Source: Lysobacterales bacterium (GTDB taxonomy: Bacteria > Pseudomonadota > Gammaproteobacteria > Xanthomonadales > SZUA-5). From it: a stretch of 64,000 nt of DNA. The stretch lies in the NCBI GenBank assembly GCA_019187485.1, contig JABAQR010000047.1:1-64000 (forward strand). Reading direction: 5' to 3'. Position numbers and translations under genes: made by a program. Below the pieces are notes generated by a model. It made no database searches and had not been told where the DNA came from. It saw only the letters and a program-made list of their open reading frames with translations. Each line of letters starts with the position of its first letter. Position 1 is the first letter of the stretch. Positions 11,772 through 22,248 of this stretch are shown here, piece after piece.

Positions 11772-11836
11772 GGTTGTCGGCAGCGAAGCTCGCAATCCGA
11801 TGATTCGCGGGCTGCCCGCTCTTGCAGCCGACAACC
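11772..11836. promoter_or_regulatory. Alternative stem-loops in the pyrG-kdsA spacer
   Basis: GGTTGTCGGC (11772-11781) pairs perfectly with GCCGACAACC (11827-11836). A shorter local stem, GGCTGC (11810-11815) with GCAGCC (11824-11829), overlaps the right arm, so the two folds exclude each other. No T-run follows. It could be a processing or attenuation site, or just a palindromic intergenic element. Confidence 0.35.
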
Positions 11837-11841
11837 GCGTT

Positions 11842-13641
<1,800 letters not shown>

Positions 13642-13729
13642 TTACGGCTTTCCCCGGCCGCCGAAAAGCGCCGCGATCCACGCAACTGCGGCAAACTGTG
13701 TCCAACAACGCCCGTACCCGAAGTCTGCC

Positions 13730-14668
13730 GTGTCCTGGTTCGCCCGCCTCAGACCCCACCCATTCACGGGGGAATCGCTGCCCTGCGCGCTATGCGGTGG
13801 TCGCGAAAGCATCGTCGTCGGCCGCCGCGACCGCTGGTTCGTGCCGCTGCGCAATGTGCTCTGTTGCGGTTGCGGCCTGGTATTCCTCGATCCGATGCCG
13901 CGCGCCGACGAGATCGCCAACTACTATCGCGACGAGTACTGCGCGCACTACCACGGCGACCCTCGGCCGCGACCGAAGGCGCTGTTGCGCGACGAGCGCG
14001 GCGCGCGCGAACGCATGGCGCTGCTGGCACCGCTGCTGCGCAAAGGCGATCGGGTGCTCGACATCGGTGCCGGCACCGGCGCCTTCGTCGCCGCGGCAAA
14101 CGCCGCGGGCTGGCTGGCCGAGGGCGTCGAACCCAATCGGGAATTCGCAGCTTTCGGGACACGACACTACCGGGTGCGTGTCCATTCGACGCTGTTCGAG
14201 GATGCGCCACTCGCTGCGGACAGTTTCGACCTGATCACCAGCTCGCACGTGTTCGAGCACCTGCGCCGCCCCAACGAGGCCTTCGCGCGCGTCCATCGGT
14301 TGTTGCGACCGGCCGGACACTTCCACATCCTGGTGCCCGACATTGCCGATCCGCTGCGCACCCCGAGCGCGCGCTGGCACTTCGGCCATGCCCACGGATT
14401 CACCCGACAAACCCTGGCGATGCTGGCCTGGAAAACCGGCTTCGAATTGCTGCCCGAGTCGCCGCCGACCGGCGCGCACCTGCTGCTGCGGCGACTGGAT
14501 GCGCCGCAGGTGGACTGGATGCGCTTTCCCGGGCACGCCCAGGAAATGCGCCGCCACTTCGCAGAGCACACGGCCTGGAGACATTTCGCCTCGGTCACGC
14601 CCTACCGGCGCTTCTTCGAGCGCATGGCGCGGTTTCGGCGGGAAAGACGCGCGCTGCGCGAACCCTGA
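13730..14668 (+). CDS. Zinc-finger class I SAM methyltransferase
   Basis: A 312-residue protein if the GTG at 13730 is the start. An N-terminal zinc-binding knuckle, C19-A-L-C22 and C45-C-G-C48 (LCCGCGLVFLDPMP), precedes a Rossmann methyltransferase domain with motif I VLDIGAGTGAF (109-119), an acidic motif in EGVEPN, and DLITSSHVFEHLRRPNEAF. This CxxC-plus-methyltransferase layout is typical of sugar or cell-surface polysaccharide methyltransferases, but the substrate is unknown. The frame is open back to an ATG at 13598, but that part has poor coding bias. No strong ribosome site decides the start. Confidence 0.8.
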   Translation: MSWFARLRPHPFTGESLPCALCGGRESIVVGRRDRWFVPLRNVLCCGCGLVFLDPMPRADEIANYYRDEYCAHYHGDPRPRPKALLRDERGARERMALLAPLLRKGDRVLDIGAGTGAFVAAANAAGWLAEGVEPNREFAAFGTRHYRVRVHSTLFEDAPLAADSFDLITSSHVFEHLRRPNEAFARVHRLLRPAGHFHILVPDIADPLRTPSARWHFGHAHGFTRQTLAMLAWKTGFELLPESPPTGAHLLLRRLDAPQVDWMRFPGHAQEMRRHFAEHTAWRHFASVTPYRRFFERMARFRRERRALREP

Positions 14669-14690
14669 TTGCGTCGGTCGTGCGCCCGAT

Positions 14691-14719
14691 CGCGCCCCGG
14701 GAAGCCTTCCCGGGCGCGC
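14691..14719. terminator. Bidirectional hairpin between convergent genes
   Basis: CGCGCCCCGGGAA and TTCCCGGGCGCG form a 12-bp stem with one bulged C and the loop gcc. It lies between the convergent methyltransferase and amidohydrolase genes and could end both transcripts, although T-runs are lacking. Confidence 0.5.
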
Positions 14720-14734
14720 CATCCGCCGTCCGCC

Positions 14735-17700
14735 TCAATGCCGGTGCTCGCCTTTGGGACAGTGGCAGGGGGCGGTGGGGCCGTACTCGATGCCGTAGCC
14801 GCCGCCGTCGCGGTGGCGCTGCCAGTAGAACTGCGGCGCCGGAGCGTGCTGGCCACCGAGTTCGGCCATGTCGGCCTTGAGATCGAACAATCGTCCGTCG
14901 ACCATCACCATCGCGGTGTTGTCGCTGTCGCGGATGTCGGACAAGGGGTTGCCGGTGAGCACCACCAGATCGGCCTGCTTGCCGACCTCGAGCGAGCCCA
15001 GATGGCGGCCGAGACCGATGTAGTCGGCGCCGTCGATGGTCGCCGCACGCAACGCCTGGAAATTGCTGAAGCCGCCCTGCACCAGCGACCAGATCTCCCA
15101 ATGCACGGACAGCCCCTGCATCTGACCGTGGCCGCCCGTCTGGATGCGCACGCCGAGATCGCGCAGGCGCTTGGCGGCCTTGGCTACCTCGATGTGGTAG
15201 TAGTCCCAGTCCGGCGCGGTTTCGCGGCGGATCGCCCGCGCCGCCAGAGTTTCCTTCGGGAAGTAGCGGTTCAGGCGCGGTTCCTCCCAGACCGGGTCGC
15301 GCGCGTACCACCAGTACTCACCGTTGAGGCCGCCGTAGGCCACCACCAGGGTCGGCGTGTTGCGCACGTCGGTGCGCGCCATCAGACCGAGCACGTCGTC
15401 ATACAGCGGCGCCACCGGCAGGTTGTGCTCGATGCCGGTCACCCCGTCCAGCACCATCGTCAGGTTGTGATAGAAGGTCGAGCCGCCCTCCTCCACGACG
15501 AGCATGCCGAGTTCGCGCGCCGCAGCGTTGATCTGCTGGCGCTGGTCGCGGCGGGGCTGGTTGTAGCTCTTGACGCTGAAGGCGCCGAGCGCCTGCATGC
15601 GCTTCAGGTGGAAACGTGCGTCGTCGAGCGAATCGACCACCGCCTTGAAGTCGCCATCGGCGCCATAGAGGATGGTGCCGGTGCTGAACACGCGCGGACC
15701 GACCATCTGTCCGGCCTTGACCAGCTCGGCCTGCGAATACACGAACTCGTTGGTCGCCGACGGATCGTGCAGGGTGGTCACCCCGAAGGCGAGGTTGGTG
15801 TAGTAGGCCCAGTTCTGCTGTGGCACCACGCCCTGGCCAAAGTGCGCTGCGTGCGCGTGCACGTCGACGATGCCCGGCATGATGGTCTTGCCGGACACGT
15901 CGATGACGCGCGCGCCGTCCGGCACCGGAAGTTCGCCGCGTTTGCCGATCGCCTGGATGCGGTCACCCTCGACCAGCAGCACGGCATCGGCGATCACCTC
16001 TTCGGTGCTGGCCGCGTCGCGCATCGTGATCACCTGGGCGCCGACGAAGGCGGTGACGCCGGTCGGCGTGTACACCGGCTGGCGCAGCCCGACCGCGAGC
16101 GAGGTGGTGGCCGCGCCCTTCGCCGCCGGTTTCGACGCGCCGGGCAGGAAGGAGAACACGTCCTTCAGAGGGCGTGAGACGTAGCGATCGCCGAGCATCC
16201 AGTGCAGCGACTGGGCGTCGCCGCCGCCCGACCAGTGCAGATAGGAGCCGGCGTTCTCGTCGATGCGCGCCACCGGGATCGCCTTGCTGTCCTTCGACAG
16301 TTCGATGCTGCCGCCGGTGAGCGGCAGCGGGGCAACATAGGCCCGGTAGAGTTCGGTGAAGGCGACGAAGCGCCGGTCCGGACTCAGCGCCAGGAAGTCG
16401 ACGTACTTGAGGTTGAAGACCTCGCGGACCTCCTGCCCTTGCAGTCCGGCGCTCATCAGCTTCTTGTTCAAGCCGGCGCCGGTGAAGTAGTAGATGCGAC
16501 TGCCGTCGGCCGAGAACTGCGGCGCCTGGCCGTCCTTCGCGACCCGGGTGGGTGTACCGCCGGCGGCCGGCAGCCAGAACACGCCACGTTCACGCGACCA
16601 CAGGCTGCCGGTCATGCCACCGCCGCCACTGCGCGCGTAGACGATGCGGCTGCCGTCCAGGGAATACTGTGGGCCGTAGTAAAAGCCGGGTGCGCTGCCG
16701 ATGCGCCGCTCGGCGCCGGTCTCCAGGTCGAATTCCATGATCGTACCGAGCGCGCTGTCCGACCAGGTCGTGTACAGCAGCCGACGACCGTCGGGACGGA
16801 AGCTCGGCTGATACTCGTACACGCCGGTGGCCGCGGTCAGTCGCTGCGGCTCGCCATCGGGCAGCGCTTTCCGCCACAGCTTGCCGACCGCGTGAAAGAC
16901 CAGCGTGCGACCATCCGGACTGGTGGCCACGTCGCGAATCATCCTGGGCGTGAAACTGCCTTCGTCCAGCTTCTGCTCGAAACGCAGCGGCGCCAGCACC
17001 TGCTGGTCGACTTGCGCGCGAAAAGGGATTTCGCTGGCCGTGCCGTCGGCGACCGCAACCCGCCAGATCTTCCCGCGCGCCCAGATCACGATCGCTTGCG
17101 AATCCGGTGTCCAGTCGAAGTTCGGGTACGGCCCGAAGATCGCCCAGGCTTCCTGCTGGTCCTGCGAGAGTCCGTCCCAGAGCGCGCGCACCTGCCCGGA
17201 TTCGAGGTCGTACAAGTGCAGCACGGTGCGCTCGCGCACGCGCTTGACGAAAGCCAGCGTGCGCCCATCCGGCGAGGGTTGCGGGCGCACCGCACCGCCG
17301 GGCGTTGCGATCAGGGTCTCAATCTCGCCGCTCTCGCGATCCAGCCGGCGGATGCCGTAGATCAGCCCATGCACATTCCTGTTGTAATCGAAGTTGGGGC
17401 CGGGACTGAGATCCTCGCTGAAATAGACGTAGCGCCCATCTGGGCTGAGCGCCGGTTCGCCGAGGTCCTGCTGGTCGTTCTTTTTCTTCGTCAGCTGCAG
17501 GCCCTCGCCGCCACCGATGTGGTACATCCACAGTTCGCCCGCGCCGAGCGAACGCTCCGAGCTGAAATGCTTGCGGCCGATCAGATACTGCCCGTCGGGC
17601 GTCCACGCCGGGTTGTTGAGCAGACGGAAGCTCTCCTGGCTGACCTGCACCGGCTTGCGGTCGGCGCGCATCATCCGCCACAGGTTGTTGCCGCCGCCGC

Positions 17701-18037
17701 GATCGGAGGTGTAGGCGATCTGGCTGCCGTCCGGCGAGTAGCGCGGCTGCACGTCGAAGGCCATGCCCTGCGTCAGCCGCGTCGCCACCCCACCGCCGAC
17801 CGCCACTTCGTAAAGATCACCGAGCAGGTCGAAGACGATGTGCTGACCGTCCGGACTCACGTCCAGGTTCATCCAGGTGCCCTGGTTGACCTCGAACTCG
17901 ATGCGCTTGCGCTCACCCGGCGGCTGGTCGACATCCCACTTCTTGGCGTCCTTGTCGTCCGCCTTCGCCATCGCCGCGGGAGCGCCCAGCAGCACGCACA
18001 GGGTCAGGAAAGCCACACGCACCATGCCAATGCTCAC
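14735..18037 (-). CDS. Exported TolB-like propeller plus amidohydrolase
   Basis: An 1100-residue exported enzyme. A signal peptide (VAFLTLCVLLGAPAAMA) is followed by about 600 residues of PD40/WD40-like repeats, each with the pattern S-P-D-G-x-x-[IVL]-[AV]-[FY] (LDVSPDGQHIVFD, PRYSPDGSQIAYT, PALSPDGRYVYFS, ATSPDGRTLVFH), a beta-propeller. The C-terminal third is an amidohydrolase: GKTIMPGIVDVHAHAAH (near residue 725) with the HxH metal site, a Lys in FSVKSYNQ, then GIEHNLP, IQTGGHGQMQG and GSLEVGKQADLVVLTGNP. Such fusions are known in proteobacteria as probable periplasmic hydrolases of peptides or cyclic amides; the substrate is unknown. MVRVA at 18025 is an alternative start. Monocistronic. 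Confidence 0.9.
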   Translation of the reverse strand: MSIGMVRVAFLTLCVLLGAPAAMAKADDKDAKKWDVDQPPGERKRIEFEVNQGTWMNLDVSPDGQHIVFDLLGDLYEVAVGGGVATRLTQGMAFDVQPRYSPDGSQIAYTSDRGGGNNLWRMMRADRKPVQVSQESFRLLNNPAWTPDGQYLIGRKHFSSERSLGAGELWMYHIGGGEGLQLTKKKNDQQDLGEPALSPDGRYVYFSEDLSPGPNFDYNRNVHGLIYGIRRLDRESGEIETLIATPGGAVRPQPSPDGRTLAFVKRVRERTVLHLYDLESGQVRALWDGLSQDQQEAWAIFGPYPNFDWTPDSQAIVIWARGKIWRVAVADGTASEIPFRAQVDQQVLAPLRFEQKLDEGSFTPRMIRDVATSPDGRTLVFHAVGKLWRKALPDGEPQRLTAATGVYEYQPSFRPDGRRLLYTTWSDSALGTIMEFDLETGAERRIGSAPGFYYGPQYSLDGSRIVYARSGGGGMTGSLWSRERGVFWLPAAGGTPTRVAKDGQAPQFSADGSRIYYFTGAGLNKKLMSAGLQGQEVREVFNLKYVDFLALSPDRRFVAFTELYRAYVAPLPLTGGSIELSKDSKAIPVARIDENAGSYLHWSGGGDAQSLHWMLGDRYVSRPLKDVFSFLPGASKPAAKGAATTSLAVGLRQPVYTPTGVTAFVGAQVITMRDAASTEEVIADAVLLVEGDRIQAIGKRGELPVPDGARVIDVSGKTIMPGIVDVHAHAAHFGQGVVPQQNWAYYTNLAFGVTTLHDPSATNEFVYSQAELVKAGQMVGPRVFSTGTILYGADGDFKAVVDSLDDARFHLKRMQALGAFSVKSYNQPRRDQRQQINAAARELGMLVVEEGGSTFYHNLTMVLDGVTGIEHNLPVAPLYDDVLGLMARTDVRNTPTLVVAYGGLNGEYWWYARDPVWEEPRLNRYFPKETLAARAIRRETAPDWDYYHIEVAKAAKRLRDLGVRIQTGGHGQMQGLSVHWEIWSLVQGGFSNFQALRAATIDGADYIGLGRHLGSLEVGKQADLVVLTGNPLSDIRDSDNTAMVMVDGRLFDLKADMAELGGQHAPAPQFYWQRHRDGGGYGIEYGPTAPCHCPKGEHRH

Positions 18038-18098
18038 TCAAGATGCCCTGGGGCCGGCGAACCTAGCCCGGACCCGCATCGATGGCAAGCGACAAAGC

Positions 18099-19091
18099 TC
18101 AGGGCGGGCAATGGCGATCCCGCTGTTCGGCCGGCGCGCGCAGACGCTGCGAAAAATAGGAGCCGAGCATCTCGCGCGCCCGCGGCTGGTCACTGGCCGC
18201 ATACAGATCGCCGGTGGCGGCGATCCATGCGTCCGCGCAGACCGATGCGGGCGCGCTGCCCGCCGCGCATCCGAGCAGGGCGTCGAAAGCCATGCGATAC
18301 CGGGTGTACTGGTGCCGCCCGAGCACCGCCCCGTGACCGGGCACCAGCCGCTCGAAGGGAAGATCCTCGAGCCCCGCGAGCGCCGCCGACCAGCGCACGG
18401 CACAGGCGGTATCGAAAAAGGGCACCGGAAGGGTCACCAGATCCCCTGCGGCGAGCACGCGGCTGCGGCGGTCGTAGATCCAGACATCGCCGCCGGTGAC
18501 GGCGTCCACTTCCAGACCGAAGCGCATGCGGAGCCCGGCAATCTGGCGGTCGCGGGTACCACCGATGCGCACATCCGGCCGCAACTGCGCCGCAGAGTCG
18601 ATCAGCGCGATCTCGCGACGCCAGGCCTGACGGTCGGCGGCGCGCGATTTCGGATCGTCGATCCGGCTCTGCAATCGGCTCCGGTAATCCTTGAGCCCGG
18701 TAGCGAAGGCCAGGTCGACCGCGGGGCTTGCGTAGATGCGGACGTCGGGCTGGTTGGCGCGAATGCGCGCATTGCCACCGATGTGATCCAGATGCCAGTG
18801 AGAGTTGACGATCGCATCGACGCGCGCGCCGCTGGCTCGGACGAAATCGAGGATGCGCTCGGAATGCTCGGGGTGGCGGCCGGTATCGAACACGATCCAG
18901 CCGGCGCCACCGGTAAACAGCACGGTGTTGCCGTCCGGCTGGCGACCGGACGTGTAGGCGCCACGCAGCAGGTAGACATGCTGCGCCACACGCTCGACGG
19001 GCACTGGCGTCGCCTCGGCATCGCCTGCGGCGCATACCGGTCCGCGGGCCGTGGCCAGCAGCAGGGCGCAGCAGCACAGGCGCAACGACAT
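18099..19091 (-). CDS. Exported metallo-beta-lactamase-fold hydrolase
   Basis: A 330-residue protein with an N-terminal signal (MSLRLCCCALLLATARG) and the metallo-beta-lactamase fold: the zinc motif is H98-W-H100-L-D102-H103 in VNSHWHLDHIGG, with a later Asp in VLAAGDLVTLP and a His in RLVPGHGAVLG. The dinuclear zinc site looks complete. The insertion RSRLQSRIDDPKSRAADRQAW and the overall layout fit general MBL-fold hydrolases of the quinoprotein-relay or glyoxalase-like kind rather than a proven beta-lactamase; the substrate is unknown. An ATG at 19133 could extend the N-terminus. It is on the same strand as the amidohydrolase, 61 bases upstream of it. Confidence 0.88.
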   Translation of the reverse strand: MSLRLCCCALLLATARGPVCAAGDAEATPVPVERVAQHVYLLRGAYTSGRQPDGNTVLFTGGAGWIVFDTGRHPEHSERILDFVRASGARVDAIVNSHWHLDHIGGNARIRANQPDVRIYASPAVDLAFATGLKDYRSRLQSRIDDPKSRAADRQAWRREIALIDSAAQLRPDVRIGGTRDRQIAGLRMRFGLEVDAVTGGDVWIYDRRSRVLAAGDLVTLPVPFFDTACAVRWSAALAGLEDLPFERLVPGHGAVLGRHQYTRYRMAFDALLGCAAGSAPASVCADAWIAATGDLYAASDQPRAREMLGSYFSQRLRAPAEQRDRHCPP

Positions 19092-19322
19092 GGCGAACCT
19101 CAGGCGGCGGGGTGCGCAGGATGCCGGAAACATCGCACCCTCGGTCAAGCTTCGCGCCCCCCGCCTGAACCGCAACCGCCCGATGCGCATCACCGCCTTC
19201 GGTGCGCATCGATCATGGCGGCGCCGCCGGCCCATGCGCGAACACCCCTCCGGCGCAGCCGCGCATGGACACAGCCGGAGCGCCGCCAAACGCGGATCCC
19301 GGGCCGGCTCCGCCGGCCCCGC

Positions 19323-21596
19323 TCAACGTGCGCCAGGCAATACCAGGCCGGCGGGCATCCGGTAGGAGCCGACGAAGGCGCGCAGTTTGTCGGCGTCGAG
19401 CGCGCGCGCGAGCCAGTAGCCCTGCACTTCGTCGCAGTTCTCGCCGCGCAGGAAGGTCAGTTGGCCTTCGGTCTCCACGCCCTCGGCGACCACCGACAGG
19501 CCCAGTGAATGCGCCATCAGCACGATCGTGCTGGTCAGCACCTCGTCGTCGACACTGTGCTCGATGCCGTCGACGAAACTCTTGTCGATCTTGACGGTGT
19601 CGATCGCCAGGCCGCGCAGATAGCTCAGCGAGGAATAGCCGGTGCCGAAATCGTCGATGGCGACGCGCACGCCAAGTTCGCGCAGCTCGGCGATGGTGCG
19701 ACCGCTGCGCTTGGGATCGGCCATCAGCGCGCTCTCGGTGAGTTCGATTTCGAGCCAGCTCGGCTTCAGGCCATGGCTGTCGAGCACCAGCTTGACCAGC
19801 TCGGCGAAACCGCCGCGCGTCAGTTGCACCGCCGAGACGTTGACCGCGATGCGCAGTTCCGGCAGGCCGGCGTCGGCCCAGGCGCGTGCCTGCGACAGCG
19901 CCTGGCGCAAGGCCCACTCGCCGAGTTGCAGGATCAGGCCGGTGTCCTCGGCGACCGGGATGAAGCGCGCGGGCGGCACGTGGCCGAGTTCGGCCGAGCG
20001 CCAGCGCAGCAACGCCTCGGCACCGGTGATGCGGCCGCTGCGCAGGCTCAGCTTGGGCTGGTAGACCAGGCGCAGCTCGTCGCGGTCGAGCGCCTTGCGC
20101 AACGCGGCTTCCAGGCGCGTGCGCTCGCCGGCGTCCTCGGCCATGCGCACGCTGTAGACGCGGTAGGTGTTGCGCCCGCGCGCCTTGGCCTCGTACATCG
20201 CGGCGTCGGCGTGGCGCAGCAGCTCGTCGAGATTGCGACCGTGGTCCGGATAGTAGGCGATGCCGATCGATGGCGAGATCGCGATCTCCTGGCCGGCCAC
20301 CAGCAGCGGTCCGGCGAAGGCGTCGAGGATCTCGCCGGCGAGGCGCTCGACGCCCTCGTTGCTGGTGTCGCCGGTCGCGATCACCGTGAACTCGTCGCCG
20401 CCGATGCGCGCCACGTTCTCGGATTCGCCGACGACGTGCGCGAGGCGCTTGGCGGCCTGCCGCAACAGCTCGTCGCCGGCGGCGTGGCCGAGCGAGTCGT
20501 TGACGTGCTTGAAGCGGTCCAGGTCCATGAACATCAGCGCAAAACGCCGGCTGCCGCCGGTGTCGATGCGCGTGCGCAGGCGCTGACGCAGGAAGGCGCG
20601 GTTCGGCAGCGAAGTCAGCGGATCGAAGTGGGCGAGATAGCGCAGCCGCTGCTCGGCGCGCTTGCGGTCGGTGACGTCGGCGAGCACCGCCACGTAATGG
20701 CTGCGCGCGCCTTCCGGCGAGCGCACTTCGGCGATCTGCAGCCAGGCCAGGAAATCGTCGCCGGAACGACGCCGCTGCCACATCTCGCCGGACCAACTGC
20801 CATGCGCGTGCAGACGCTGGCGCACTTCCTCGTAGAAGCTCGGCGGGTGCTGCGGCGAATCCAGCAGGCTCGCGGACTTGCCGGAGAGTTCCTCGGCCTC
20901 GTAACCGGTCAGGCGCAGGAAGGCGGGATTGGCGGACACGAAATGGAAATCGAGGTCGGTGACCGACACGCCCTCGAGCATGTGGCGGATGACCTCGGCG
21001 GCGATGCGGCGCTCGGAATCGCTGGCGCGCTCGGCCTCGATCGGGCGAAAAGTGCCCGCCACCAGGGTCGGCCTGCCGGCCTCGTCGCGGGCCACCACGC
21101 GACCACGCGCGCGCACCCAGTTCCATCGGCCCTGCGCGTCGCGCAGGCGGTACGTCACTTCGTACTGGTCGGCGCTGCCGTCCAGATGCGCTTTGATCGC
21201 GGCTTCCAGGCGCGCGCGATCCGCACGGTGCACCATCTGCGCGCGCCAGTCGGCACCTTTGATGGAGCTGTGCGCCCCGTAGCCCAGCATCGGGCGGGCG
21301 CTCGCCCAAGACAGCAGGTCGTCCGCGACTTCCCAGATCCAGAAGTTGTCGCCGCTGCCCCACAAGGCCCACATCAGGCGCTGGTCGGAGTCCATCGCCG
21401 CCGGCAGCAACTGGTTGGAACGCAGCGCGGCACGCCGGCCGACCAGCCAGCCGCCGCCGAGCGCGAGCAGCAGGAGCAGCAGGATCGCGAGCAGATCCGA
21501 GGCACCGAAGCCGCCGGCCGCCCAGGCGCACGCCGGCCAGCCGATCAGGACCGGCACCCATGCCCAAGCCTTCTTTCGCAACAGCGGCATCCACAT
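19323..21596 (-). CDS. Membrane-bound PAS-GGDEF-EAL cyclic-di-GMP protein
   Basis: A 757-residue signalling protein. One or two N-terminal membrane segments (about 11-27 and 34-52) are followed by two PAS-type sensor domains (about 75-190 and 200-310). A diguanylate cyclase domain carries an intact GGDEF at 399-403 (ARIGGDEFTV), and an EAL domain starts with EAL at 527-529 (GAEALLRW). The EAL domain keeps ELTESAL, DDFGTGYSS, KIDKSFV and VVAEGVETE, so the phosphodiesterase site also looks intact. The protein may therefore both make and degrade cyclic-di-GMP, with the balance set by the PAS domains. No inhibitory RxxD motif was found before GGDEF. It is monocistronic. Confidence 0.95.
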   Translation of the reverse strand: MWMPLLRKKAWAWVPVLIGWPACAWAAGGFGASDLLAILLLLLLALGGGWLVGRRAALRSNQLLPAAMDSDQRLMWALWGSGDNFWIWEVADDLLSWASARPMLGYGAHSSIKGADWRAQMVHRADRARLEAAIKAHLDGSADQYEVTYRLRDAQGRWNWVRARGRVVARDEAGRPTLVAGTFRPIEAERASDSERRIAAEVIRHMLEGVSVTDLDFHFVSANPAFLRLTGYEAEELSGKSASLLDSPQHPPSFYEEVRQRLHAHGSWSGEMWQRRRSGDDFLAWLQIAEVRSPEGARSHYVAVLADVTDRKRAEQRLRYLAHFDPLTSLPNRAFLRQRLRTRIDTGGSRRFALMFMDLDRFKHVNDSLGHAAGDELLRQAAKRLAHVVGESENVARIGGDEFTVIATGDTSNEGVERLAGEILDAFAGPLLVAGQEIAISPSIGIAYYPDHGRNLDELLRHADAAMYEAKARGRNTYRVYSVRMAEDAGERTRLEAALRKALDRDELRLVYQPKLSLRSGRITGAEALLRWRSAELGHVPPARFIPVAEDTGLILQLGEWALRQALSQARAWADAGLPELRIAVNVSAVQLTRGGFAELVKLVLDSHGLKPSWLEIELTESALMADPKRSGRTIAELRELGVRVAIDDFGTGYSSLSYLRGLAIDTVKIDKSFVDGIEHSVDDEVLTSTIVLMAHSLGLSVVAEGVETEGQLTFLRGENCDEVQGYWLARALDADKLRAFVGSYRMPAGLVLPGAR

Positions 21597-21705
21597 CCCC
21601 GATCATCCCAAGGGCATTCTAGTCCCGCTGCGATGCGCGCCCCGCCGACCGGCGCCGTGCGACTCGCTGCACTACAATCCACGCTCCGTCCGCAACCGCG
21701 CCCCG

Positions 21706-22248
21706 ATGGATCCGCACTCCCCACCCGATTTCGAGGAACTGGCGATGCTGCTGCGGACGGCGAACGCCGGCGTCGGCGCGGCCGATCTGCACGGCAGTCT
21801 GTGCGGCTTCCTCGCCGTCGGCGGCGGCGACCTTGCGCGCTTCCTGAACGCGCTCGATCTGCGCGAATTGCTTGCGACCGAGGCCGAACGGGAACGGCTG
21901 GCGCGGCTCTTCGACCGCAGCGCACGGGATCTCGATCACGAGGACTGCGGCTTCCAGCCCTTGCTGCCCGACGATGAGCGCCCGCTCGCCGAACGCACCC
22001 AGGCACTGCTCCAGTGGTGCCAGGGCTTCGTCGGCGGGCTTGGCCTGGGGGGGCTGCGCGATGAGCGCCAGTTGTCGGAGGATGGGCGCGAGCTGCTGCG
22101 CGATTTCGCCGAGATCGCCGGGAGCCGCGTCGGCCACGACGAGGACGAGGAGGTGGACGAGATCGCGCTCGCGGAACTGATCGAGTTTGCGCGCATGGGC
22201 GCCATCCTGCTGCACGGCGATCTGCATGGCACGGCGACCCGCGCATGA
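21706..22248 (+). CDS. ygfB: UPF0149 (YgfB-like) family protein
   Basis: A 180-residue protein of the UPF0149/YecA-like family: DLHGSLCGFLAVGG near the start, FQPLLPDDERPLAERTQALL, WCQGFVGGLGLGG, LRDFAEIAG and a C-terminal DEEVDEIALAELIEFARMG. The fold is all-helical; in Pseudomonas YgfB is reported to act on beta-lactamase regulation, but here the role is unknown. The ATG at 21706 follows a TACAAT -10-like hexamer (21673-21678). Its stop overlaps the pepP start (ATGA), the usual gammaproteobacterial gene order. Confidence 0.9.
   Translation: MDPHSPPDFEELAMLLRTANAGVGAADLHGSLCGFLAVGGGDLARFLNALDLRELLATEAERERLARLFDRSARDLDHEDCGFQPLLPDDERPLAERTQALLQWCQGFVGGLGLGGLRDERQLSEDGRELLRDFAEIAGSRVGHDEDEEVDEIALAELIEFARMGAILLHGDLHGTATRA

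Noticed and set aside
11772-11781. GGTTGTCGG recurring near 11772, 13617 and 26966
   Set aside because: The shared part is only 7-9 bases and the surroundings do not align; too short to call a dispersed repeat.
16202-18499. 765-codon plus-strand frame
   Set aside because: Antisense to the propeller-amidohydrolase gene, with composition typical of a shadow frame.
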